Assembly (NCBI RefSeq): GCF_001625305.1
Contig: NW_017802380.1
Span: 3,725,403 to 3,789,402, forward strand
DNA: 64,000 nucleotides
Direction of reading: 5' to 3'
Source of the DNA: Branchiostoma belcheri
Taxonomy: Eukaryota > Chordata > Leptocardii > Amphioxiformes > Branchiostomatidae
Positions 46,746-57,940 of this stretch are shown here, piece after piece. The stretch's first letter is position 1. The number at the start of each line of letters is the position of its first letter. Position numbers and translations under genes: made by a program. The notes beneath the pieces were generated by a model. That model saw only the letters and a list, made by a program, of their open reading frames with translations. It did no database searches and was not told the DNA's origin.

Positions 46746-49700
46746 CTTGGTTTACCCTTTGACCTCGCCAGTACCCAGCAAGCTGTTCGCGAAAAGTAAC
46801 AAAGTTTGATGCAAAGTGCAGCAACGTCAGTGAGTGAGTGAGTCAGTGTGTGTGCGTGTGTGTGTGTCTGTCTGTCTGTATGTGTGAGCATGTGTGTGTA
46901 ATGTTATGCATGTGCGTTTGTGTGAATATGTAAGTGTGTGTGTGTTATTGTGTGCTTCCTATAATATGCAACCAGATTTTGTAGAACTTGCAAATATTTT
47001 CCCGACAGTCCTCTAGAGCTCTATTCTAACAGGAGCGTAGGGCCGGCCTTTCGGTCGAAATTCAGAATTACTAACCGCTAGACAACATCTCTGTAGTACA
47101 CTGTTCAGTCGCGCAATGTCCACGTCATTATCCCTATAACAGTGTTTATCTAACCCCGCTGTTTAAACACCGTTATTATCGTAATGACGCGTCTATTTCC
47201 TCCATTAAGCAGCGTGTTCTTATCAGTTTATGGTCTCTTCAACCGTTTCAAACCTTATCTTTCCGTCCGGCAGTTAAACTTACAAATACGTAATGTGCCT
47301 TTTCCCCATGGTACGGCGGTTTCATTCGTTGTAAATTCAACGTCTTGTAATCGAAAATGCAGTAGTTGAAGTGTTAGATCCTTGTCGTTGGTTGTATTTG
47401 TTACAGCCTACTTGAAAGGAAAATCCTACGTACGATTAACAGATACCACAGTAAACCTACAAAACACTCAAGTATATACATTTGTACGATCGTTCCATTT
47501 ACTAGTTTGATAATCTCCAAGCAGATCGTGTAAATTTGGTGGCTGCAAGACGTATACGTATCAAATTAGCAGGGCAGTATACGTATGTTGGCTGGCGTAA
47601 AAAAAAGATACCAGACAAAAAGGAAAACCCGTGGGATGGAGAAAACTATTTAAAAAAAGGAAAAAGCCGAAGTCTAAACCTCTGCTTGTGTGGTACTATT
47701 ATGACAAAATTTGGCTACTGCAGCATGTTTGCGACTGTTTACAGCGAGCCCAAAACAGTGTGATTATGTTTGACCATAACCACCATAACGTGTTTACGGT
47801 TGATATATGATATCTCTCCGATCAAAACAACAGGCACTTAGTACTAAGACCTTTGAAACGCTGCTATCAAAAATTTCTGAGTACTATGGCAGTAAACAAA
47901 TTCGGGCACGTAAACCCTGTAAACAGCACTGTGGGTCTGAAAGGAATTTATTGAGAGCTAAAGCCCGACCAGGTCACACTTGCCGTACGATTGTCGCACG
48001 ATCGCAAACTGAGGGCATTAATTATTGGGGTAGCCGTGCACACTATATAGAGTCACAACACAGGCCAAAGAACCTGCTACATGTTGGCCAGTCTCACATC
48101 TGTCATTTACTACCATGTGATGGATGGCCTCAACTGGATTGTCCGTGGTGCTGATTTGTGGCATCCTGACATATGTTCATCTTTTGTGCTCTCCTTGCCG
48201 CGCTTGTAGCTAGTAACCCACTTCTTCATAGTTCAATAAGAAGGGGAGTCATCACCAAGTGTCTTGACCATGTATTCATGGATGTCCTTAGGAGACATCC
48301 TTTTTTACCGATTCACTTGATCACAGCACACGCTTCTGTTGCGGTCATTTTGTGATTTGCCCTCACCCGCCCCATTTTCACGGGGCGTCACGTGCTAATT
48401 AATGAATATAAATATTTGAATTTTTGTGTGCAGTGATGTAAGACGTCATAGTATACAGTTATACCAAAGAATAGAAGTTTGACCTGTATTTTCTAGGTGA
48501 GGCCGAGAACTTTTTGAACACCCCTCGTAGCTGCTGTCTTGTTACGGAATACGCTGTCTTAGATCCTATGAGGCGGTTATTTCTGCTTGAAAATTCGACG
48601 ACATGAAAACCGCATGACTACCTACAAATATTAGTACATCGTTATCTAGATGTAGTTCTCTCAATGCATCAAATCAGAGAGAAAACGCTGACAGGTGCCT
48701 TTATACCTCTTAATTAATGCCTGGTACAGTGTCTCCGAAGTATTATTTATCTTGCAAAACACTACGCCGCGAGTGCCCCCCTCCCACCTTAAGATGCTAC
48801 CTTCTTCGTCCATCGTTTTTGTCAATCACTTTTGACAGCTTGACAACAAGGTTTGCAGTTTTGGCGGGAAGTTTCGTGTACAACTAATTTGCTAATTTGA
48901 CGAAGAACCGCGTTATGTACTGAGTGTTGATGTGTTTAGCTCTCCAATATTTACAGAACAAGAAAACCAGAACCATGTGATCAATCTTGAAGAAAACAGC
49001 GATTTGTGATGTTAGCTAAAGGAAGAATCGCTTGTAGATTACCGAAAAGTCACGTGTGTGCTAGAGTGTCAAGGGCCAGGCTCCCCACTGTTTTCCGTCG
49101 TTTTACGCCATCTTGATTTCACAAATTTGCAGAAGAACGGTAAAGTACCGGGGAGCGTGAGGTTAAACACACAGCGTTATCCTCTCTCCGCTAGACCAAA
49201 CAAGTCGCAGAAAGCAAAGGTTGGGAGGCACCGTGGATTCAAACACGTACACACAAGGAACATGTCCAAAACTAAAAGATACACGTTCTTGGGTCAAATT
49301 CTACTTGAGAACATCGAACTTTGACGTGAAAAAAAATTAACGCAAAGACGTGTGTTCTTTCCTGTCAAAAGTCCGATGTACAAATAAAAGATAAAAACAC
49401 TAAAAATTACCTGCTGGACTTGTGGGAAAATACACTGAACAAATTAGTATAAGAGTGGCGTGCGTAATTCAATTAACTCTGGAGATCAAACTTACATATT
49501 TGTGGTACCATCCCAGCTAATGTTGACCAAATAAGGAAAGCAAAGTTTGCGAGTTGTGTGTGAATTGGGCAAACAAGGTTTACATGTACAGTAGTCGACC
49601 GAGCAAAGAAAACATTTCATGGCGTTGTATTCGTAGGAGAATTTTTGATACCACAAAAGGTGTAGGTTCTCGTCAGGATTTATAAAGATGAAATTCTTGC

Positions 49701-52440
49701 AAAAAGATTTATAATTTGTAAAGTGGAAGATGCTATTTTGACGTATATCGTCGCACGCTTTTGATGTAAAATTTTCACGCCGACTCCTATCGCAGACAAG
49801 GACCTAAGATCTTTTTCAGTAAAAAATATATGTGAATTGTACGACATACGCACGGCAATCCCAAGATTACTTTCGGGGTCGTACAACGAAAGTGACCAGG
49901 CTCAGTGTATATGAAACCTCAAGGGCCATCTATGTTGTTACCGTCATTTTGCAAATAACCAAGTCGCCCTTGTCTCAAGCACAGTGCGGGAGGTCGAGTA
50001 CTACGTCCAATGTTTGTTCGCCACAAATTTACCTGACGACAAGTATTTCCTAATGTCCAGATGTATTTTGGCAGCCTTATTTACTGTTTTTCGATTATGA
50101 AACGTACCTCAATCTATCACCCCGTGTTTGCGGTTTGTAATGTGTTCATTTCCTCACGTTCCAGTGACAGGCTTTGTTCTAAATCGGCGCGATAATCTGG
50201 GGTTAGTCACGTCAGGCTTGTCGCGCTCTGTTTTTCCCGCCAATTCTGCCTGTCAGCTTGTCTGTCGTCTGCAAACTTCGCGGGCTCACGCGTGATGCGG
50301 GCCACACTGTGGATGTACACTCGCCTCCGCATCACTTCACATCAATACGGCCTGAACCGCTCGGACAACAAAAATTCGCTGATCCCGAAACTTTTGCTGA
50401 TTGAAAATGTGTTTTCGTGGACGCTAATGTTACGGTAGATTAACCACGGGAAGTGAACAAATGTCACTTGGTCAGTGGAATTTGTTTGTGGCGTTGGCCA
50501 CGCAGGGCACATGCAGGTACTGCACATTATGTAACCCCACATGCGGCCTTGAACTCTTTCATTCATTCACTCTTTCATTCATTCACTCTTTCCTTCATAT
50601 ATCTGCCAATCTAAGCTTTCATTTCTTCACTTGTTCTCGCTCGTTTTGGTTCATAACTTGGTCAAAGGTTGTGTCAACATTTGCTATTTTAGCGAATATA
50701 CACGTAACATGACACATGATTTGGAAATTAATAAAAAAAAGTAGATTTTGACACCCCCACCCTCCCCAACCGACATCTGACGTTAGAGACATTGACTCCT
50801 CTAGAAGTGCACGAACCTTTCCATCTTTTTTTTTCATTCTCCCTCTCTGGCATCCTTACGTTTTTAATTGTCCCCTTCTTTCTTTCATCCCTCTTCCTTC
50901 GAAACACCGTCTCTCCATCCTTTTCCTTTCTTTGTCTCTTTCTTTTTCTTTGTCTCTTTCTTTCGTTCTCTTTCTTCCTTTTCCGCCAATGGTTATTTTA
51001 GCACCCATCATTAGGTGCCACAGCTAACGAATATTTGCTGTCACCGCCTACCCTACCCCCTCAACATAACAGCCGTACCCCCCCCCCAACATGATAATAA
51101 CTTTATTCCACAGGGTACAAAGTATGGCATCTACTAATACATAACTACACTTTCGTATGGGATAGGTATGAACTTTTACAATCATTGAAGGAATTTCTAA
51201 TATCTATACATAATCCCTATGTATACCATGCAGGGGTTTTCACATGTCATTGTGTATGTAAGTTTGCTTTTCAACTTCATAGAGGTAAATGCTGGCATAG
51301 AAGCTGATAGTCTAGTATATAGTGAATTACGTATATCAATATTTAGTTAGGACATACAATCAAAAAGTGATATTCGTCCTCAATTTGCTCTGGACCAAAA
51401 GGACACCTTGTGACCCACATCTGGGTTCCCCGTCACCCCCAGACCGTCACGTTCTCCCAACACCCCGGGACCCCCTCCACCTTATCACTGTCGGCGACAT
51501 CAAACGGCGCAGGTGAGTTTAATAAGTGGCCAGGTACGAGCTGCCATGAGAAGAACCAATATTGTCAGACTCTCCACGGGTCCGGGGCTGTCCACACCCG
51601 GGAACAATGGGCGCTCGTCAGAGCCGTGTGTTTACATATCGCGACATGAGGCACTGGGTTAAATAACGTCAGGGACTAGGGCAAGGCGGGGACAGGGTTA
51701 GCCTGGGGGTGACAGACTGTTGCCAGAGGTAATATACAGGCTTGCTCCACGGCTCCGAAACTAAGACATTCCCTCAGATAGACAGATACTCAGACTTAAG
51801 TATACCCCTAGGTGCTAACTCTCGGATAAGGGCTTGTGGCTTCCCCCCAGCCGAAGGGAGTATTGTGTCGCGCCGGGGTCTGAAATCCAGGCTAGGATAT
51901 GGTAGTCTTTAGCAGACTAACAACGCGGGCTGAGAAATGTAGAATAGGTAGAATAAATGGCCAGGGGAGTTTGGTTACCCTAAAGTTCATTTAGTCCTCG
52001 TAACAGTTACCCTTACCGCCACTCACTCCCCTGACTCAAAACCTCAACGAAAAAGGTAGTTATATTATGAGCGTTCACTGTTTTCTGATTTTTGTTACCT
52101 GTAGATTTAAAAAAAGGACCAAAATCGTAACGTTATACAGGTAATCATATTGTCGAGGCCCTGTTGAAAAGCTGCTAAATAGGCCGAACAGAGCTGCCCA
52201 TCACAACTAACAGTTCAACCAATGATAGCAAGGCAATTAGCGGTTCGACCAATGAGAGCGGCGTGTCCAGCCGCTCCAAAGAGTCTACGAAGGAGGATGG
52301 TCTTAATCTCCAAGCAGATCATACGGTGGCAAGACATGCAGCATCCATTGGCCGGAGGACTGTCCCCTATATAGGCTAATGGACACTCCTCTGACCAATG
52401 AATAATGCCTTGCCAGATAATCTATAGCAATACAATAATG
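46746..52440. other. Gene-free region upstream of DALRD3
   Basis: The first few hundred bases should hold the DALRD3 promoter. Then comes a GT-rich stretch (about 46830-46960), copies of the AATCTCCAAGCAGAT motif (47511, 52304), pyrimidine-rich tracts (about 50560-50990) and C-runs (about 51080). Several open frames of 60-115 codons have no recognisable family, no splice partners and biased composition. I see no gene. Confidence 0.55.
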
Positions 52441-52604
52441 CAATACAGAATGCAATACAGAATGCAATACAGAATACAATACAGAATGCAATACAGAATG
52501 CAATACAGAATGCAATACAGAATGCAATACAGAATGCAATACAGAATGCAATACAGAATGCAATACAGAATGCAATACAGAATGCAATACAGAATGCAAT
52601 ACAG
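52441..52604. repeat. 12-bp minisatellite, about 13.7 copies
   Basis: Unit CAATACAGAATG, nearly perfect, with one unit carrying AATACA in place of AATGCA. Because 12 is a multiple of 3 it gives open frames on both strands (MQYR and HSVL/CILY repeats), which are not genes. Confidence 0.95.
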
Positions 52605-53907
52605 AGTTGTGGAGCCAGCTGAAGCTAATTGAGTTAAACCGTGGCAAGTGCGGCGAACAGGTTGTTTGTTCACGAGACTGCGGCAATTTCCTCGCTAATC
52701 CACGGTAAAGTCCCCGGCTCTGTTTAATCATGCCCGCCGACACGCCGATGTGGTTTTCAAGTGTTTATGAAGGCGAAAAAAATGTAGCTAGTCTTATTCG
52801 TAATCGGCTGTGATGTCAACTCTCACCACAGGACCGTGAGTGTTTGACCAAAAAGATCAGAAACAATTTTCTGTTCACCATCCTTTCAGTTGTCAATAAG
52901 GTGTATCTAAGCTTACTAAAGTAAATATTATTGCATTTAATTGATAACAAAGCTAGTTATTGATAAATCATTGAAGTTATGAAAATAGAATGATTAAAGC
53001 GAAATATTAACATAACACAATAGAAATTAACAATTAACATACAAGCCCACAGTATTTCCAAACTTACCCCCTTGACATCACACATTTCCCCCACGATTTC
53101 ACTTGAACTACATTTTTTTCCAGATTTTTAAAGCTTCTACCAGGCTCCCCAGGTTACTGAAGAAATAGTAGAAATTTAACTGAATAGAGTGATTTCAGTG
53201 GGTCTCTAGTTCAAGGTCAGCCAGAGAATACCACGACACGACCCTTGAAACCCTGCACGGCCAGACGACCTTTATTAACAGACGTTTGAAGTGGACACAG
53301 GTGTGGGGAGTGGACACACCACCGGTCATTCACACGGGCTTTTGTTGACTCTTAAGACCTTAATCTCTCCACATTTAATAACCCCGCTGACTTTGTGCTC
53401 CACGCGATCTCAGCAGGATTTATGTACGTGTGTTTGTGTATGTTTCTGTCTGGAACTCTTTTGTGTCTTTAAAGTACGAAGTTAAACCTTTATAAATCAG
53501 CGCTATCATCACCCCATTATTAGATACTTGTGTCCATTCAAGGTCATAGTGCCAGTTTTGCACGTGCGGTATCGGAAAGTCAACCATACGGTACATGTGG
53601 CACCAACGGTGTTCCGAAGTGATGGGACCGGTTGATCGAAGACCTCCTAACCACATGAGTAAAGAAACGGGAACTGAAGTGGTATGGCCACGTGTCACGG
53701 TCATCAGGACCAGCCAAAACTGTCATACAGGGTTACAGTAAGAAAGGGGGGTAGGCAACGGAAATGATGAGAGGATAGTATCCGAGAATGGAGGTTAGTA
53801 CAATGTTAAGAAGAACGGAAAGTCGAAAAGGGTACCGATGTAGAAACCTGGGTGCCAGATCTTCTGTGACTTGTGCGTACAAGTACAAACAAACGCACGG
53901 ACAGACA

Positions 53908-53908
<1 letters not shown>

Positions 53909-53947
<39 letters not shown>
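53909..53947. repeat. (CA)n microsatellite
   Basis: About 19 CA units. Confidence 0.95.
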
Positions 53948-53952
<5 letters not shown>

Positions 53953-54014
53953 AAACAGACACAAACAGACAAGCAAAACTAATCAATACTTTACCCTTTG
54001 GAGTAAAGTAGAAA

Positions 54015-54779
54015 ACAGCGAGCAGATTATTATTGGAATGAGCAGAGCACTTTGGACTAATGCCTCTGACCATTTACAGCTTAGAGGTACATATCCAATA
54101 TTTTGTCAAAAACTTCTCTGTTACATAGCGGATCATAATGACCCCGAGTGGGGGTCTTCACGCTTCGTTAAAAATTGAAAAATCTCAATATTTTAGACGA
54201 AATCTTGAGATCTTATGAGACAATATTGAGATTTTTTATGACAATCTCCAGATCTTTCAGAAAATCTTAAGATGAAAAGAAAAGGTCTCAAGATCTTTCC
54301 AAATGTTTTCAAAGTATCTTGAGATTTTTCCATAGCATCTCGAGATGCTTTAAGAAATATCAAGATTTTTAAAGCAATCTTGAAAAAACGTGAGATCTTT
54401 TAAACAATATTTATATTTTTTAAAGCATCTCGAGATGCTTTGGAAAAATCTCAAGATACTTTGAAAACATTTGGAAAGATCTTGAGACCTTTTGTTTTCA
54501 TCTCAAGATTTTCTGAAAGATCTGAAGATTGTCATGAACAATCTCAAGATTGTCTTATAAGATCTCAAGATTTCGTCTAAAATATTGAGATCTTTAGAAT
54601 AAATCTTGAGATTTTTCAATTTTTAACGAAGCGTGAAGACCCCCGCTGGGGGTCATTATGATCCGCTATATAACAGAGAAGTTTTTGACAAAATATTGGA
54701 TATGTACCTCTAAGCTGTAAATAGTCAGAGGCATTAGTCCAAAGTGCTCTGCTCATTCCAATAATAATCTGCTCGGTGT
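54015..54779. mobile_element. 765-bp palindrome with nested ATCTTGAGAT repeats
   Basis: The outer arms (ACAGCGAGCAG..GGAATGAGCAGAGC and its complement) are near-perfect to about 54180 and 54610. The inner part is built from many short units of the type AATCTTGAGATTTT spaced roughly 25-35 bp apart, themselves nearly self-complementary, so the whole can fold at two scales. TAGAAA lies on both sides (54009-54014 and 54780-54785), a possible target duplication. The two arms encode the same peptide on opposite strands only because of the symmetry. Confidence 0.75.
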
Positions 54780-56671
54780 TAGAAATTACCAATTTCGGAG
54801 AAAATGAAACAGACGCCAAGTTCCGTGCCCTACCCTTGACTCTTCATTCACTGGAAACATCTGAAGTTGCTGAACTACCAGAAACATCTGTAGTTCTGTG
54901 GTTATTTACTGTCTGTAGACGTACAGGTGACCGACAGAAAGTCTCTGTGTTTTTGCCGTGTTAACTGAGTAAGTGGAGGCGAGGGTTGGCAGACGACAAG
55001 GCCAGCCGTGTTACCGTGACGGCCGCCGACTGTCTGCCATGGCCAGTACCGATCTTCTCTCTCCAAGTTGGGCAAGTAGATGTTCAGGCTTCGACTTACT
55101 TCTGACGTGGTTTTAGGCGTTTTATCGGGCTTTTTTTCTGTTCTGGCATTGTACAGCCAAATGGATACTGCGACTGCCAATGCTACTGTCTTGCCAATCT
55201 AAATCTCGCAGGCTATTCTTTTTTTTTTCTTTATTTCTTTATTTCAGGCATAACTCGCCCATATACAACATACATATAAAATACACACACAATTACATCA
55301 GTAAAAGACCTGCTTGAAGATTACGACAATCTATCACCGGAACGTAAAATTTTAGTTATAAGTAATCAAACCAAAGACTTCCTTGTGGCCGGCTTTCATA
55401 ACAATTAAACGTTGGCAGAAAAAACACACTTTGACTTGGAGGACTGACCGATGTATTCAACTCTCTTAGTTTTTTCATAATCGACAGGACAATCGGCTGA
55501 TGGTCGTTAGGTGATGATGTCACCTTTAGAAGATAATCAGAAAAGCATAATACTAGGGTTTCTAAACCCATGTGTCAGCAGCAGCATCTGTCCTACACGC
55601 AAACAACAACATCTCTTTAAAACTGCTGAACGGTTTTTTTTTCCTATCCTGTCCCAAAATCAGGCCCACGACATTGCTCCTGGCCTTGCACCGGAAATTC
55701 CAGCCCAGCTTCAAAGTCAGCCCGTCTGACACCGATCTATTCTCCAGACCAACACGCTTACAGATTAAGACACAAAACCGGGCGGCAAGGAGAACTCCCT
55801 ACTAAGATTTAATATTGTATTTTATTACATCAGACCTTGGACAGTGCCTTCGTTGTGACTAACACGTGTTGTTAACAGTTTGAGTAAGGGAGAAGGCTCT
55901 TGGCCAGGACTACCCATCGAGCAAGTACGCCTCAGAAAACCACATTTCAGCATGTTCTATACTGGCAGAATGAAAGAATGACAGATTTGATATTTCAAAG
56001 TTCGCTCCATGCATTGATTAATTCGCATATTTGTTCATGTTGCATTTATTCCTTCTTGGCAAAAGACGTGAGCAAATACTTTTAGTTATTATTAGGTCTT
56101 AAGGTTTCAGATCAATGTTGATATTGTTGTCGTTTTTGCAGTATTTTAAGCAGCACATACGCAATTTGTCAAAAAGTAAAAAATAGCCCCTTCAGCCTTT
56201 CAGGAAAGAATCTCTCAGAAAGAAAGGAAAGGAAAGGGGTTCCATTAGTCTCATTCATTGATCTGTCGTTCCTGTTCTGCCTTGGTTGTTGCTTTGTGTT
56301 TTGATGTTGAGAAAAAGAATAGACGTTCAAAATGTATTAACAGGATCAGCAAAAAATTACAATAACGAATAGACCAAGTCACCGAGGTATGCACTTTTCG
56401 CTTTCTTCTTGTTTGAATGTTTCACCAGTTGATAACAGGTAAAACTCCGTAACGTGTTTCGCGGTTTCATGGCGGATTGTACATGTGACCCACCGGACCA
56501 GAGAATTACACATTTGTAAACAGCGTAAAGCGATATCCTTGCTTAGTCTATGATTAACGAACACCGCAAGTGTATTGTGGTGCGTGATGTTGTAAGCAGC
56601 TTTCAACACTCGACATCAGCGATTTTTAACATATTTCTGGCTGGTTCGAATATTGCATATGAGGTAGAGGG

Positions 56672-56680
56672 AGGAGAGAA

Positions 56681-56721
<41 letters not shown>
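56672..56721. repeat. (GA)n microsatellite
   Basis: Nearly pure AG repeats with a few AAAG interruptions. Shorter arrays lie at about 56800-56820 and 56870-56905. Confidence 0.9.
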
Positions 56722-56722
<1 letters not shown>

Positions 56723-57390
56723 CCTCTAGCCTTGGGCCGAGAGAGAGAAGGGGTACTTAAATGGAGTTGGAAACACGAATCAAAGAAAAGGAATAAAGAG
56801 AGAGAGATAAAGGAAGAGAAAAGGGCGGTTATAGAAAGTTGTGTTGAGACCACAATGACCAGCTAAAGTTGCAGAGAGAGAGAGAGAGAGAGGGGGAGAG
56901 AGAGAGATAGATAGATGTATTATGGCAACACTTCTTAGCGTATAGGTTCGTAACTTACATAGATTACATCAACCTGACCTTTATTCTTGAATTCTGACGC
57001 ACAAATCAAAAGTGAAAAAGCACTTGTACATAGAATACTCTACCGCGTTATGGTTACTCAAATGATCATAAATAACACGCTGTATGGTGCTGGCACATTA
57101 TGAAGCAGATATATAGTTTATTTGACGGCACAGTTCCTGGGACAAAAGGTGCGGTGGGACAATTGCAGGTGTGGGGCGAAAACTGCAAACATTGTGAAGA
57201 ATGGAGCCGTCTAGACTGGAACTGAACAAGTTGGCGAACACCCAGGAAAAACAGTGCATTTACTGGCACAAGAAAACACTATGTGGTCATATTTAACGTT
57301 ACCTTTGCCAAGAAGGTTATGTTATGGGGAGCGTACGCGTGTGTGTGTGTGTGAACTCTAGTTTCGCCCATTTATGCACGCACGCTAACG

Positions 57391-57445
<55 letters not shown>

Positions 57446-57502
57446 TACGCACACACACATCCACTAACACAAATGCACACACACAGTTAGACATACATAA
57501 AT

Positions 57503-57542
<40 letters not shown>

Positions 57543-57640
57543 TCACACATGCGCGCACACACACACAGAAGTAATACACACAAATAAACATACACGAACA
57601 TGCATGCATACACACACACAGAAACACACATACACACAAA

Positions 57641-57671
<31 letters not shown>

Positions 57672-57821
57672 AACAAACACACACACACACACATGCGCGC
57701 ACACACACACAGAAGTAACACACAAATAAACATACACGAACATGCATGCATACACACACACACACAGAAACACACATACACACAAAACATACACACAAAC
57801 ACACACACACACACACACACA
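57391..57821. repeat. Long interrupted (CA)n array
   Basis: Over 400 bp of CA repeats with interspersed ATACACGAACATGCATGCAT-type blocks that recur about 130 bp apart, so a higher-order unit is present. It runs straight into the assembly gap. Confidence 0.92.
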
Positions 57822-57940
57822 NNNNNNNNNNNNNNNNNNNNNNNNNNNNNNNNNNNNNNNNNNNNNNNNNNNNNNNNNNNNNNNNNNNNNNNNNNNNNNN
57901 NNNNNNNNNNNNNNNNNNNNNNNNNNNNNNNNNNNNNNNN
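57822..57940. other. Assembly gap (119 N)
   Basis: Undetermined bases within the CA array; the true length of the array is unknown. Confidence 0.99.

Larger units (their letters stand above)
52605..57821. other. Gene-free, repeat-rich region
   Basis: Contains a CA microsatellite, the 765-bp palindrome (54015-54779), GA arrays and the start of the long CA array. Open frames in the arrays and palindrome arms are artefacts of repetition. No gene is seen. Confidence 0.55.

Noticed and set aside
47536-48355. Consecutive open frames of 60-115 codons
   Set aside because: No family features and no consistent splice joins; composition like the surrounding non-coding DNA.
51698-51896. Possible TAGCCTGG..CCAGGCTA MITE
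   Set aside because: The ends fit loosely but no 8-bp flanking duplication could be found.
52303-52743. Open frames with MQYR or LHSV repeats on both strands
   Set aside because: Produced by the 12-bp minisatellite, whose period is a multiple of 3.
53733-54073. Open frames around the CA microsatellite
   Set aside because: Repeat-driven reading frames with no family features.
54616-54819. Identical peptide encoded on both strands of the 765-bp palindrome
   Set aside because: A consequence of the mirror symmetry; no recognisable protein, splice sites or start context.
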